Source of the DNA: Hydrogenophaga sp.
Lineage (GTDB): Bacteria; Pseudomonadota; Gammaproteobacteria; Burkholderiales; Burkholderiaceae_C
Length of the DNA stretch: 64,000 nt
Reading direction: 5' to 3'
Assembly (NCBI RefSeq): GCF_018780385.1
Contig: NZ_JADMJO010000003.1
Location: forward strand, 682,001 to 746,000
Position numbers and translations under genes: made by a program
In this document: positions 18,640-30,088 of the stretch, piece by piece
Numbering within the stretch: the stretch's first letter is position 1
Layout of the letters: every line of letters starts with the position of its first letter
Notes under the pieces: model-generated
Told to the model about the DNA's origin: nothing
The model's input: only the letters and a program-made list of their open reading frames with translations
Database searches by the model: none

Positions 18640-18650
18640 ATCCTCACACG

Positions 18651-19019
18651 TCAGTGGCGGCAACGCCTCCAAAACCTGCCCTTCAAAAACTGAAAAAGTC
18701 TGGACTTGGATGACTGCAAGGTGGCAAAGGCTTGTAGTTTGCTGGCGAGCGCAGATGGCAGCAATCGCTGCATTGAAGTCACTTGGCCCAAAGGCTTGAG
18801 CAGCCGCTCTCCGACGCCGATGACTGTCAGCGTCGCCAGCCAGAGGCTGACGAACGCGAGCCCGAACCCGGCTATCACGGTGGCCAGAATCGTCTTGGCC
18901 AGCGGCGTCTTGTACGAAGGGAACTGGAACTCATAGAGCTCAGGCCGGGGGTACAGATCGGTGCGGCCAAGCGCACCTCCGCAGGTGGGGCATTGGTACC
19001 GATACAGCGGCAGCTTCAT
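18651..19019 (-). CDS. Small membrane protein with N-terminal CPTCG knuckle
   Basis: 122 residues. MKLPLYRYQCPTCGGALGRTDLYPRPE suggests a half zinc ribbon (one CxxC) followed by a TM helix of about 25 residues (TILATVIAGFGLAFVSLWLATLTVIGVG). The C-terminal ~45 residues are basic (SSKSRLFQFLKGRFWRRCRH). No family recognised. It ends 11 nt from the convergent thioesterase. Function unknown; the reading frame could be longer in relatives. Confidence 0.55.
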   Translation of the reverse strand: MKLPLYRYQCPTCGGALGRTDLYPRPELYEFQFPSYKTPLAKTILATVIAGFGLAFVSLWLATLTVIGVGERLLKPLGQVTSMQRLLPSALASKLQAFATLQSSKSRLFQFLKGRFWRRCRH

Positions 19020-19114
19020 GGAGTGAATGCGAGGGCCAGGACGGCCGAAGCTTAGCCGGTCGCTGCGAATGGCCCCCTGACACCGGGATCGCTCAAACGA
19101 TCACGGAACCCTCG

Positions 19115-19897
19115 TCACCTAGGCGCCATCCGTATCGCCCCATCCAGCCGCACACTCTCCCCGTTGAAATAGCCATTCGTCACCATGGTCTCGACGATGT
19201 GGGCGTATTCGTCGGGTTCGCCCAGGCGCTTGGGGAAGGGCACGGACGCGGCGAGCGCGGCCTTCACGTTGTCGGGAGCGCCTTGCAGCAGCGGCGTGTT
19301 GAAGATGCCGGGCAGGATGGTGTTGACGCGGATGCCTTCGCCCATGAGGTCGCGGGCGATGGGCAGCGTCATGCCGACGATGGCGGCCTTGCTCGCGGCG
19401 TAGCTGGCCTGGCCCATCTGGCCGTCTTGTGCGGCCACCGATGCGGTGTTGACGATGGCGCCGCGCTCGCCGTCTTGCAGCGGCTCCAGCGTGAGCATGC
19501 CGGCGGCAGACTTGGCGATGCAGCGGAAGGTGCCCACCAGATTGATCTGGATGATGCGGTCGAAGTTGGCGGTGGGAAAGTGCTTGATCTCGCCGGTGGC
19601 CTTGTCGCGGCTCGCGGTCTTCACCGCGTTGCCGGTGCCGGCGCAGTTCACCAGAATGCGTTCCTGCCCGTGGGCGGCGCGGGCCTTGGCGAAGCCGGCA
19701 TCCACCTGCTCTTCGTTGGTCACGTCCACCGAGCAGAAGATGCCACCGAGTTCTTTGGCCAGGGCTTCGCCCTGTGCGGCGTTGAGGTCGAACAGCGCGA
19801 CCTTCACGCCCTGCGCGGCGAGGCGGCGCGCGGTGGCCGCGCCCAGGCCGGAGGCGCCGCCGGTGACGACGGCGGAGACGCTTGAATTGAGTTGCAT
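19115..19897 (-). CDS. SDR-family 3-hydroxyacyl-CoA dehydrogenase (HSD10/FadB2-like)
   Basis: 260 residues. Cofactor loop TGGASGLG (12-19), NAG-type motif NCAGTG, catalytic Ser153, Tyr166 and Lys170 (YAASK). Closest in style to type II 3-hydroxyacyl-CoA dehydrogenase (HSD17B10), which oxidises 3-hydroxyacyl-CoA, including 2-methyl-branched ones from isoleucine, with NAD. Second gene of the operon after fadB (41 nt). It gives the cell a second dehydrogenase beside FadB, consistent with a route for branched substrates. Confidence 0.9.
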   Translation of the reverse strand: MQLNSSVSAVVTGGASGLGAATARRLAAQGVKVALFDLNAAQGEALAKELGGIFCSVDVTNEEQVDAGFAKARAAHGQERILVNCAGTGNAVKTASRDKATGEIKHFPTANFDRIIQINLVGTFRCIAKSAAGMLTLEPLQDGERGAIVNTASVAAQDGQMGQASYAASKAAIVGMTLPIARDLMGEGIRVNTILPGIFNTPLLQGAPDNVKAALAASVPFPKRLGEPDEYAHIVETMVTNGYFNGESVRLDGAIRMAPR

Positions 19898-19938
19898 GGC
19901 AAAGACTCCAGAGAAGAAGAAAAAATGGGAAAAGGGGT

Positions 19939-22095
<2,157 letters not shown>

Positions 22096-22165
22096 TGGCT
22101 GCCTCCCATGCACCGGCACCGCGCCGAGCGTGAACGCAGTCTAGGCAGCGCCCCTGGTGCGCACA

Positions 22166-22181
22166 TCGTCCGAAGCGACGA
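22166..22181. promoter_or_regulatory. Candidate operator palindrome, site 2 (fadB side)
   Basis: TCGTCCGAAGCGACGA, 71 nt upstream of the fadB GTG. Inverted arms TCGTC/GACGA; 13 of 16 identical to the site at 29989. One of two copies in the fadB/regulator intergenic region. Confidence 0.5.
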
Positions 22182-22267
22182 AAACCAGGCCTCCATTCCG
22201 GCTGACAAGCAGGTGACAGCCGCGGCGGTCGATGCGTTGAGTGTGCGGAGCAGAATGGCTCATCGAA

Positions 22268-22283
22268 TCGTCCAAACAGACGG
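22268..22283. promoter_or_regulatory. Candidate operator palindrome, site 3 (regulator side)
   Basis: TCGTCCAAACAGACGG, 74 nt upstream of the MalT-like regulator start. It shares TCGTCCAAA and GACG with the site at 29989-30004. If real, it suggests autoregulation of the regulator gene. Confidence 0.5.
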
Positions 22284-22356
22284 GTTGCGCCAGCGCCTTT
22301 GCTGGCACAGTCCGGCGTGCGCCGGTCGCCCCTGCTGCTGCTGCCGCCACCCACCC

Positions 22357-25074
22357 ATGCCCTCTCCCGACGCCGCCACCGACCGCCCCGCCACCACGCC
22401 CGCCACCCCACCCGGTGCGCGCTCGCGTGGCGCCGTGACGCTGGAGACCAAGTTCCAAGCGCCCGCACCAGTGGCCTCGCAGGTGGCGCGCGAGGGCCTG
22501 TGCGACGCGATCGCCCAGGGTGCAGGCCAGCTGGTGCTGGTGCGCGCGCCGGCCGGCTTTGGCAAGACCACGGCCATGGTGCAGGCACGCGAGCGCTTGG
22601 AGCGCGAGGGCGTGGCCACCGTGTGGCTCACGCTGGACCGCGCCGACAACGACGCCTCGCGCTTCCTGAGCGGGCTCGACGAAGCGGTGGCACGCTTGGG
22701 TCTGCTGGACCCGCAGGACACCGGCGGGCGCGACGCGGTGCAGGCGCTGGCGCAGGCCGAGGCGCCGTTCGCCCTCTTCCTCGACGAGTTCGAGACCGTG
22801 CACGAAGCCGCCGTGCTGGGCCTGGTGCGCGAGATCGCCGAACACCTGCCGCGCCGGGGCCGTCTCATCATTGGCTCGCGCAGCCTGCCGCCGCTGGGCC
22901 TGGCGCGGCTGCGCGTGCGCGGCCAGCTGATCGAGATCGACGCCGAGCGCCTGCGCTTCTCGCTGCAGGACGCAGACACCTTCTTCGCCCAGCGCCGCGC
23001 CCACGTGCTCAACGCCGACCAGCTGTTTCGCCTGCACCAGAAAACCGAGGGATGGATCGCCGCGCTGTGGCTGGCCTCGATGGCACTGGACCGCAGCGGC
23101 GACGCGGCCGATTTCGTGGAACGCTTCTCGGGCTCGGACCGCGCCGTGGCCGACTACCTGGCCGAAGAGGTGCTCGCGCGCCAGCCCGCGCCGATCCGCC
23201 AGTTTCTGCTGCGCACCAGCCTGCTGCGCCAGCTCGACGCCTCGGTGTGCGCCGCGCTCAACCCCTGGACCGACTGCGCGACCCTGCTCGAACAGCTCGA
23301 CGCCGACCACCTCTTTCTCACGCCGGTGGCGGGCGAGCAGCGCACCTGGCGCTACCACAGCCTGTTCGCCGACTACCTGCGCGCCCAGCTCGAACGCGAG
23401 CGGCCCGACGAGGTGGCGCGCCTGCACCTGGCGGCCTCGGGCTGGTACGAGTCGCGGGAGCGGCCGGTGCCGGCGATCGATCACGCCATCGAGGGCGGCG
23501 ATTTCCCGCACGCCATGGAGCTGCTCGACGCGAACGCCGAAGCCTTCCTGGAGCAGGGCCGCATGCGCCTGCTGGCGCGCTGGTTCACCACCCTGCCCCC
23601 AGCCCAGCTGCGCCTGCACCCGGGGCTGCAGATGATCGCGGTGTGGGCGACCTGCTTCACGCGCGGGCCGTGGGAAGCCATGGACATGCTGGAGCGCAGC
23701 GGCGCCGACGCCAGCGACGACCCGCACCTGCGCGCGCACGCAGCCGGCCTGCGCCCGATGCTGCTGGCCATGCAGGACCGCAACGAAGAGGCGCTGGCCA
23801 ACGGCCGCGAATCGCTGCGACGCCTGCCCACCGGCAACCACTTCGCCGACAGCACCCTGCTCAACGCGATGGCGCACATCACCGCGGTGGCGGGCCAGCC
23901 GCGCGAGGCGCAGCAGCTGCTCGACGCGGCGCGGCGCGAACAGGGCGGCAGCACCTTCAACCGCATGTACAACGAATCCACCGAGGGCCTGCTCGATCTG
24001 CAGCAGGGCCGGCTGCGCCAGGCCACGGCGCGTTTCCGCCTCGCGGTGGACGCCACGCACGCGGTGAACTACCACCACACCCACGGCAACGCCTGGGCCG
24101 GCGTGTTCTACACCAGCGTGGTCTACGAGGCCAACCAGATCGCGCAGGCCGACCACCTGCTCAACGTGTACCTGCCGCTGGCGCGCGACGTGGGCCTGCC
24201 CGACCACATGATCGTGAGCCACGCGATGCGCTCGCGAATTGCCTTCATCAACGGCGACGTGGACGCGGCCTCGCTCGCGCTGACCGAGCTGGAGTACCTG
24301 GGCAACCAGCGCAAGCTGCCGCGTGTGGTGGCCGCGGCCAAGCTCGAACGCGCGCGCCTGCTGCTGCTGCAGGGCCACGGCGCGGCGGCGCACGACGAAC
24401 TGGTGCGCGCCGACGACCCCACGCTGTGGGACCGCGAGCAGCACCAGCGCCTGCTGGCGCACGACATCGAATACATGGCGCTGGCGCGCCTGCGCTGGGA
24501 CATCGTCTGCGGCGACGCGCTCGCCTGCCTGCCGCGGCTGGACGCGCAGATCCAGGCCGCGACCAAGGGCATGCGGCACCGCCGCCTGCTCGCGCTGCGC
24601 CTGCTGCGCGCGCTCGCCCTGCAGCGCACCGGCGACACACCGGGCGCGGTGGCGCAGGTGGGCGGCGCGCTGCAGTTCGCCTGCCAGGAGGGCTTCATGC
24701 GGCTGGTGCTCGACGAGGGCCCGGCCATCGGCGCGCTGGTGCAGCGCTACCAGGCCCTGCACGACAGCGGCCAGGCGCGCGACCCGCTGATGGGCGACTA
24801 CCTGCAGCGCCTGCTGCAGGCCTTCGGCCCCCTGCCCTCGGACGCCGAGCCCACGGGCGATCTGCCCGGTGGCGCGCTGGAGCCGCTCACGCGCAAGGAA
24901 ATCCGCGTGCTGGAACTGCTGGTGGAAGGCTATTCGAACAGCGCGATGGCCGAGAAGCTCTACGTGTCGGACAGCACGGTGCGCACCCACCTGCGCAACA
25001 TCAACATGAAGCTGGGCGCGCACAGCCGCACGCAGGCGGTGGCCATCGCGCGCCGCCTCGGGCTCGTGACCTGA
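22357..25074 (+). CDS. LuxR-family MalT/AlkS-like ATP-dependent transcriptional regulator
   Basis: 905 residues, the MalT/AlkS size. N-terminal STAND NTPase with Walker A RAPAGFGKTT around Lys70 and FALFLDEFETVH as Walker B; winged-helix and TPR-like middle; C-terminal LuxR HTH LTRKEIRVLELLVEGYSNSAM...VSDSTVRTHLRNI. Such proteins bind an inducer and ATP, oligomerise and activate promoters; AlkS acts on alkane genes. The ATG at 22357 is chosen from position; the frame runs far upstream antisense to fadB, but only as a shadow. It is flanked by two beta-oxidation operons, so its likely targets are these (inference). Confidence 0.9.
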   Translation: MPSPDAATDRPATTPATPPGARSRGAVTLETKFQAPAPVASQVAREGLCDAIAQGAGQLVLVRAPAGFGKTTAMVQARERLEREGVATVWLTLDRADNDASRFLSGLDEAVARLGLLDPQDTGGRDAVQALAQAEAPFALFLDEFETVHEAAVLGLVREIAEHLPRRGRLIIGSRSLPPLGLARLRVRGQLIEIDAERLRFSLQDADTFFAQRRAHVLNADQLFRLHQKTEGWIAALWLASMALDRSGDAADFVERFSGSDRAVADYLAEEVLARQPAPIRQFLLRTSLLRQLDASVCAALNPWTDCATLLEQLDADHLFLTPVAGEQRTWRYHSLFADYLRAQLERERPDEVARLHLAASGWYESRERPVPAIDHAIEGGDFPHAMELLDANAEAFLEQGRMRLLARWFTTLPPAQLRLHPGLQMIAVWATCFTRGPWEAMDMLERSGADASDDPHLRAHAAGLRPMLLAMQDRNEEALANGRESLRRLPTGNHFADSTLLNAMAHITAVAGQPREAQQLLDAARREQGGSTFNRMYNESTEGLLDLQQGRLRQATARFRLAVDATHAVNYHHTHGNAWAGVFYTSVVYEANQIAQADHLLNVYLPLARDVGLPDHMIVSHAMRSRIAFINGDVDAASLALTELEYLGNQRKLPRVVAAAKLERARLLLLQGHGAAAHDELVRADDPTLWDREQHQRLLAHDIEYMALARLRWDIVCGDALACLPRLDAQIQAATKGMRHRRLLALRLLRALALQRTGDTPGAVAQVGGALQFACQEGFMRLVLDEGPAIGALVQRYQALHDSGQARDPLMGDYLQRLLQAFGPLPSDAEPTGDLPGGALEPLTRKEIRVLELLVEGYSNSAMAEKLYVSDSTVRTHLRNINMKLGAHSRTQAVAIARRLGLVT

Positions 25075-25080
25075 AGGCGC

Positions 25081-25908
25081 TCAGGCCGGTGGGCTGAACA
25101 CCGGCGGGCGTTTGGCCAGCGCGGCGGCCACGGCCTCGCGCTGGTTGGGGCTGCCGATGAGCGCCTGCTGCTCGACGGATTCGGCGCGCAGCAGGCTTGC
25201 CGCATCGGCGTCCGGGGAGGCCTTCAGCAGGCGCTTGGCCGCGCGCACCGCATCGGGGTTGCGCTGCGCCACATCCCGCGCGAACTCGCGCGCTCGCGCC
25301 AGCGGGTCGGCCGCCAGCAAAGTGGCCAGGCCGATGCGGCAGGCTTCTTCGCCACCGAGCACGCGTGCGCTGTAGATCAGCTCGCGGGCCACGTCGGCGC
25401 GCACCAGTTCGCGCAGCAGCGCCATGCCGGCCATGTCGGGCACCAGGCCCCATTGCATCTCCAGCACGGAGAGGCGCGCATCGGGTGCGACGCAGCGGAT
25501 GTCCGCCCCCAGTGCGAGCTGCAGGCCGCCGCCAAAGGCCACGCCGTGCACCGCGGCCACCACCGGCACCGTGAGTTCGTGCCATTGCCAGGCCACCTGC
25601 TGCGCGCGGTTGGCCAGGCCGTGCGTGCGCGTGACCAGATCGGCCAGGTCGTCGCCCACGCTCTGGCCCTGGGCCATGCGGCCGAAGCTGGCCATGTCGA
25701 GCCCGGCGCAGAAGGCGCGGCCTTCGCCGTGCAGCACCACGGCGCGCAGGTCGCTGGCCTGGCGCAGGTGTTCACCGGCGAGCAGCAGACCGTCGAACAT
25801 GGCGGCGTCGAGCGCGTTCATCTTGTCGGCACGGCTGAGGCAGACCTCGGCCACGCCGTCGCTGCCCAGGCGCACCGCCACGCGGTCAGCAAAACGCTGC
25901 TCAGACAT
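25081..25908 (-). CDS. Enoyl-CoA hydratase/isomerase family protein
   Basis: 275-residue crotonase, last gene of the five-gene operon. Shows LSRADKMNALDAAMF, oxyanion segments GRAFCAGLDMASFG and HGVAFGGGLQLALGAD, a Glu in the first catalytic position (VLEMQWGLVPD), and Glu in ARELIY at the second. Start MSEQRFADRVAVRLG overlaps the preceding SDR gene by 8 nt. Likely hydrates a 2-enoyl-CoA; crotonase family members cannot be split further by eye. It ends 6 nt from the regulator's stop codon (convergent). Confidence 0.9.
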   Translation of the reverse strand: MSEQRFADRVAVRLGSDGVAEVCLSRADKMNALDAAMFDGLLLAGEHLRQASDLRAVVLHGEGRAFCAGLDMASFGRMAQGQSVGDDLADLVTRTHGLANRAQQVAWQWHELTVPVVAAVHGVAFGGGLQLALGADIRCVAPDARLSVLEMQWGLVPDMAGMALLRELVRADVARELIYSARVLGGEEACRIGLATLLAADPLARAREFARDVAQRNPDAVRAAKRLLKASPDADAASLLRAESVEQQALIGSPNQREAVAAALAKRPPVFSPPA

Positions 25909-26800
25909 CGCGCTGCTGCTTGTCGGCGGCGTTGCGGCGCTGGATGTTCGTGCGCGCGCGCTGCCAGTCGTCGTCGGTCCAGCTGGCCAGGCTGGCGAAG
26001 TTGCCGCCCGTGGCCTGGTATTGGCCACCGTCGATGGCGATGGTCTGGCCGGTGAGGTACTCGGAGCCCGGTCCCATGAGGAAAACCGCGAGGTTGGCGA
26101 GCTCGGGCATCTGGCCGTTGCGCCCCATCGGATTGCCTTCGACCTTGTGCTCGCCACCGCCGGGGTTCAGGCGCGCGCTCATGCCTTCGGTGGGGAACAG
26201 ACCCGGCGCAATGGCGTTGAAGCGGATGCCGCGCCCGCCCCATTCCACCGCGAGCGACTGCGTCATGGCGTGCAGGCCGGCCTTGGACATGGCCGAGGGC
26301 ACGGTGTAGGGCGAGCCGTTCCAGACCCAGGTGGTGAGGATGGAGACCACCGAGGCCTTGCGGCCCTCGGCCAGCCAGCGCTTGCCGCATTCCAGCGTGG
26401 TGTAGAAGCTGCCGCGAAAGACGATGTTGGCGATCGCATCGAAGGCGCGCGCCGACAGGTCTTCGGTGCGGCTGACGAAGTTGCCCGCCGCGTTGTTGAT
26501 CAGGCCGGTGAGCGCGCCGCCGTCGGCCCAGATGGCGTCGAGCATGCCGAGGATGGCCGCGTCGTCGCGGATGTCGCACACCAGCGGCACCACGCGCCCG
26601 CCGCTCTGGGGGTGCGCGGCCATCAGCTCTTCTGCGGTCTGCTCGACCACCGGGCCGCGCCGCCCGCAGATGTAGACCGTGGCGCCGAGCATGAGCAGGG
26701 CTTCGCTCATGACGCGGCCCAGGCCGCTGCCACCACCGGTGACGAGGATGCGGCCACCTTTCAGCAGGCCGGGTTTGTAGATCAGGTCGTCGAGTGTCAT
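25901..26800 (-). CDS. SDR oxidoreductase, 2,4-dienoyl-CoA-reductase-like
   Basis: 299 residues. NAD(P) loop TGGGSGLG, NNAAGNFVS after strand 4, and SPYTVPSAMSKAGLHAMT where the usual catalytic Tyr of YxxxK is Ser (S-A-M-S-K). Absence of that Tyr, with Lys retained, is typical of peroxisomal/mitochondrial-type 2,4-dienoyl-CoA reductases rather than a defect. Such enzymes remove conjugated double bonds of unsaturated acyl-CoA. The C-terminal tail (SWTDDDWQRARTNIQRRN) is long and polar. In the operon between two crotonases. Confidence 0.88.
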   Translation of the reverse strand: MTLDDLIYKPGLLKGGRILVTGGGSGLGRVMSEALLMLGATVYICGRRGPVVEQTAEELMAAHPQSGGRVVPLVCDIRDDAAILGMLDAIWADGGALTGLINNAAGNFVSRTEDLSARAFDAIANIVFRGSFYTTLECGKRWLAEGRKASVVSILTTWVWNGSPYTVPSAMSKAGLHAMTQSLAVEWGGRGIRFNAIAPGLFPTEGMSARLNPGGGEHKVEGNPMGRNGQMPELANLAVFLMGPGSEYLTGQTIAIDGGQYQATGGNFASLASWTDDDWQRARTNIQRRNAADKQQRDV

Positions 26801-26825
26801 GGCTTGTCTCCGTGGTGGTTGTCGT

Positions 26826-27623
26826 TCAGGTGTTGCGGTAGATCGGTGCGCGTTTTTCGAGGAAGGCTGCCATGCCCTCGCGGAAGTCGCCGCTCTGGGT
26901 GCACAGCACCTGCTGGCGGTCTTCCATCGCGATCACTGCCTCCAGGCCGCCGGCGTCGATCGCGTGGCCCAGGCCTTCCTTGGTCAGGCGCAGGCCCAGC
27001 GGCGTGGTGCGCAGCATGTCGTCGGCGAGCGCCTGCGCCTCGGCCTGCAACTCGGCCAGCGGCGCGACCTGGCTGAACAGGCCCAGGCTGAGCGCGCGCT
27101 GCGCGTTCATGAAGCGGCCGGTGAGCAGGTATTCGGCGGCCACCGAGCTGCCCACCATGCGCGGCAGGAAGTAGCTCACGCCCATGTCGCAGCCGGTGAG
27201 GCCGATGCGGATGAAGCTGGCGTTCATGCGCGCATCGGGCGTGGCCAGGCGCACGTCGCAGGCCAGCGCGAGCGCGAAGCCGCCACCGCTGGCCGCACCC
27301 TGAATCACGCCGATGACGGGCTGCGGGCAGCGCCGCATGGCGATCATGATGTCGCGGATGCTGTGCTGCACGGCCATCATGGCCTCGGCGCCTATGTCTT
27401 CACCGGGCTCCTGCTCTTTCAGATCAAGCCCGGCGCAGAACTGCGCACCAGCGGCCTGGAGGATCACCACGCGCACATCAAGGCGGCGCTGCAGGCCCTG
27501 GAAGTACTCGCGCAGCGCGGTGGCCAGCGCTGGGTTGAGGGCGTTGAGCCGGTGCGGGCGGTTGAGCGTGACGCGCGCAATGCCGCCCGCCTCTTCGATC
27601 TGCAGGATGTTGTCTTCCGACAT
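26826..27623 (-). CDS. Enoyl-CoA hydratase/isomerase family protein
   Basis: 265-residue crotonase. Oxyanion-hole segments AQFCAGLDLKEQEP and QGAASGGGFALALACD; second-Glu region AAEYLLTG. At the first catalytic Glu position the sequence is SFIRIGLTGCDMG, so the classical hydratase Glu is absent. This pattern recurs in the crotonase at 2839, suggesting isomerase or hydrolase-like chemistry. Starts at 27623 with GGAG-type ribosome site (AAGGAGTCTCC before ATG); 20 nt after the acyl-CoA dehydrogenase. Confidence 0.9.
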   Translation of the reverse strand: MSEDNILQIEEAGGIARVTLNRPHRLNALNPALATALREYFQGLQRRLDVRVVILQAAGAQFCAGLDLKEQEPGEDIGAEAMMAVQHSIRDIMIAMRRCPQPVIGVIQGAASGGGFALALACDVRLATPDARMNASFIRIGLTGCDMGVSYFLPRMVGSSVAAEYLLTGRFMNAQRALSLGLFSQVAPLAELQAEAQALADDMLRTTPLGLRLTKEGLGHAIDAGGLEAVIAMEDRQQVLCTQSGDFREGMAAFLEKRAPIYRNT

Positions 27624-27643
27624 GGAGACTCCTTCGGGTGAAT

Positions 27644-28792
27644 TCAGAGCGCGCGCGAGATCACTTCCTTCATGATCTCGCTGGTACCGCCGTAGATGCG
27701 CTGGATGCGAGCGTCGGTGTACATGCGCGCGATCAGGTATTCGTTCATGTAACCGTAGCCGCCAAACAACTGCACGCAGGCGTCCACCACGCGGCCCTGC
27801 GCCTCGGAGCCCCAGAGCTTGGCCATGGACGCGGTGGCGGTGTCGAGCCGGCCGGCCACCAGGTCTTCCACGCAGCGGTCCACGAAGGCGCGGCCCACGG
27901 TGATCTCGGTGGCGATCTCGGCCAGCTTGAAACGGGTGTTCTGGAAGTCGGCCACGGTCTGGCCGAAGGCCTTGCGCTCGCGCACGTAGTCCAGCGTGGC
28001 GTGGTAGGCGCCTTCCATGGCGGCGAGCGCGGTCACGCCGATGATCAGGCGCTCGTAAGGCAGGTCGGCCATGAGCTGGAAGAAGCCCTGCCCTTCGCGC
28101 CCGCCAAGCAGTTGCTCGGGGCCGACGGCCACGTCGTCGAAGAACAGCTCGGAGGTGTCCTGCGCCTTCAGGCCCATCTTGTCGAGCACCCGACCCACGC
28201 GGTAGCCGGGGCAGTCGGCGGTCTCGACGATGAAGATCGATGTGCCGCGTGCGCCCTGCGTGGGGTCGGTCTTCACCACCACCAGCACCAGGCCGGCGAG
28301 GAAGCCGTTGGAGATGAAGGTCTTCGAGCCGTTGATGACGTAGCCGTCGCCCTTGCGCTCGGCGCGCGCACGGATACCCTGCAGGTCGGAGCCTGTGCCG
28401 GGTTCGGTCATGGCGATCGCGCCCACGCACTCGCCGCTGATCATGCGCGGCAGGTAGCGCTGGCGCTGCTCGTCGGTGCCGTGGTTGAGCAGGTAGTGCG
28501 CCACGATGGTGTGTACCGAGGCGTTCATGCCGGTGAGGCTGCGGCGCGCCATCTCTTCGTAGAACACCGCCTCGTGGCGGAAGTCGCCACCCGCGCCGCC
28601 CCATTGTTCGGGGATGTCGGTGCACAGCAAGCCGGTCTGGCCGGCCTTGCGCCAGAGCTCGTGGCCCACGTGGCCACGGTGGCGCGCGGCCTCGTCGGCG
28701 GGTTGCATTTCTTCCTCGATGAAGCGCACCACGGTGTCGCGGTACTGGTCGAGGTCGGGGTCGCTCCAGGAGCGGCGGAATTGCAGGGCCAT
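27644..28792 (-). CDS. Acyl-CoA dehydrogenase
   Basis: 382 residues, normal length. FAD-binding signature AIAMTEPGTGSDLQGI, SKTFISNG, and the C-terminal FGGYGYMNEYLIARMYTDARIQ and RIYGGTSEIMKEVISRAL, where the Glu of TSEIMKEV is the usual position of the catalytic base. Catalyses alpha,beta-dehydrogenation of acyl-CoA, passing electrons to ETF. Closest in look to long-chain or isoprenoid (citronellyl-type) acyl-CoA dehydrogenases; exact substrate unknown. Second gene of the AMACR-led operon. Confidence 0.93.
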   Translation of the reverse strand: MALQFRRSWSDPDLDQYRDTVVRFIEEEMQPADEAARHRGHVGHELWRKAGQTGLLCTDIPEQWGGAGGDFRHEAVFYEEMARRSLTGMNASVHTIVAHYLLNHGTDEQRQRYLPRMISGECVGAIAMTEPGTGSDLQGIRARAERKGDGYVINGSKTFISNGFLAGLVLVVVKTDPTQGARGTSIFIVETADCPGYRVGRVLDKMGLKAQDTSELFFDDVAVGPEQLLGGREGQGFFQLMADLPYERLIIGVTALAAMEGAYHATLDYVRERKAFGQTVADFQNTRFKLAEIATEITVGRAFVDRCVEDLVAGRLDTATASMAKLWGSEAQGRVVDACVQLFGGYGYMNEYLIARMYTDARIQRIYGGTSEIMKEVISRAL

Positions 28793-28819
28793 GGTGTTCC
28801 TGTTCGGTGGATGTGGGGC

Positions 28820-29917
28820 TCAGGCAGGGGCCAACACGGGCTGGCCCCAGCGCTGCAAGACGGCGTCGGCTGTGGCGGTGCTGCTGCTCACAGGTGCGCC
28901 CGGTGGCGTGCGCGCAAAGCGCGGCGCGGGCGCGGGCTGCAGCACACCCTCGAGCTCGCAGAAGGTCTGGCGCGCCTGGTTGTGCGGGTGCAGCGGCGCT
29001 TCGTCCCAGTCGAGCACCGGGGCGAAGCAGGCGTCGCTGCCTTCCAGCAGCTGGCACCACTCGTCGCGCGTGCGGGTGCGGAAGACCTCGGCCAGGCGCA
29101 GCTTGAGCAAGGGCCAGGCATCGCGGTCCATCTGGGCGTCAAAAGCGGGGTCGTCGGCGATGCCGCAGCGCTCGCGCAGCAGCGCGTAGAACTGCGGCTC
29201 GATCGCGCCCACGGCCACAAATCGGCCATCGGCGCAGGCGTAGGTGTCGTAGAAGAAGGCGCCACCGTCGAGCAGGTTCTCGCCGCGCTGGTTGTTCCAC
29301 TGCCCGGCCGCCTTCATGCCGTACATCATGGCCGACATGAGGGCCGCTCCATCGGTCATGGCGGCGTCGACCACCTGGCCGCGGCCCGAGCGCGCCGCTT
29401 CGAACAAGGCGCTGAGCACGCCCAAGGCGAGCAGCATGGCGCCGCCGCCGAAATCGCCCACGTAGTTGAGCGGTGGCACGGGTGCCGAGCCCGAGCGGCC
29501 GATGGCGTGCAGCGCGCCGCTGATGGCGATGTAGTTGATGTCGTGCCCCGCCGCGTGCGACAGCGGGCCCTGCTGACCCCAGCCGGTCATGCGCCCGTAG
29601 ACCAGCCGGGGCTGGCGCGCCAGGCACACGTCCGGCCCCAGGCCAAGGCGCTCCATCACGCCGGGGCGGTAGCCTTCGATCAGCGCGTCGGCGTGCTCCA
29701 CCAGCGCGAGCACCTGCTGCACCGAGGCCGGGTCGCGCAGGTCGAGGTGCAGCACGGTGCGACCGCGCGCGAGCACGTCGTTCGGATCGTGCGCCGTGCC
29801 GGGGCGCGCCACCCGGACGACCTCGGCGCCCAGGTCCGCCAACACCATGGCACAGAAGGGGCCCGGTCCGATGCCCGCCATTTCAACGATCCTGAGTCCC
29901 GCAAGAGGTCCAGCCAT
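28820..29917 (-). CDS. Alpha-methylacyl-CoA racemase (CoA-transferase family III)
   Basis: 365 residues. Start [21 protein letters not shown], then [46 protein letters not shown] and [11 protein letters not shown]. The GHDINY segment carries the catalytic Asp of AMACR, with the preceding His region (HAAGHD) also present, and the match over this stretch is strong. The enzyme inverts the 2-methyl centre of branched acyl-CoA so that beta-oxidation can proceed. Leads the operon, implying that methyl-branched or isoprenoid-type substrates are the target. A candidate operator lies 72 nt upstream. Confidence 0.92.
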   Translation of the reverse strand: MAGPLAGLRIVEMAGIGPGPFCAMVLADLGAEVVRVARPGTAHDPNDVLARGRTVLHLDLRDPASVQQVLALVEHADALIEGYRPGVMERLGLGPDVCLARQPRLVYGRMTGWGQQGPLSHAAGHDINYIAISGALHAIGRSGSAPVPPLNYVGDFGGGAMLLALGVLSALFEAARSGRGQVVDAAMTDGAALMSAMMYGMKAAGQWNNQRGENLLDGGAFFYDTYACADGRFVAVGAIEPQFYALLRERCGIADDPAFDAQMDRDAWPLLKLRLAEVFRTRTRDEWCQLLEGSDACFAPVLDWDEAPLHPHNQARQTFCELEGVLQPAPAPRFARTPPGAPVSSSTATADAVLQRWGQPVLAPA

Positions 29918-29988
29918 GTTCGTGATCCCGAGTCGGCACCGACCAGTGCCCTATCGGACCATCTTGCCGGCCGGGGGACAGCTTGGCA

Positions 29989-30004
29989 TCGTCCAAATGG
30001 ACGA
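29989..30004. promoter_or_regulatory. Candidate operator palindrome, site 4
   Basis: TCGTCCAAATGGACGA is a perfect 6-bp inverted repeat around AAAT. It lies 72 nt before the AMACR start and 85 nt before mutS. Best example of the set at 2761, 22166 and 22268. Confidence 0.6.
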
Positions 30005-30088
30005 ACTCGGGGGAGAGGGAGGGTGGGGATCGACAATCCCCTAAGATCATGACGTCACAAGCAAGTCCGAAACCGACGCAAGTCATTG

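Noticed and set aside
22141..25023. 960-codon minus-strand frame across the MalT-like gene
   Set aside because: Pure shadow: composition dominated by Arg/Ala/Gln/His, no domains, while the plus strand has a complete regulator.
27638..30052. 804-codon plus-strand frame antisense to the AMACR operon
   Set aside because: Repeats of Gln/His/Ala/Gly, no family, and it would overlap three well-supported genes.
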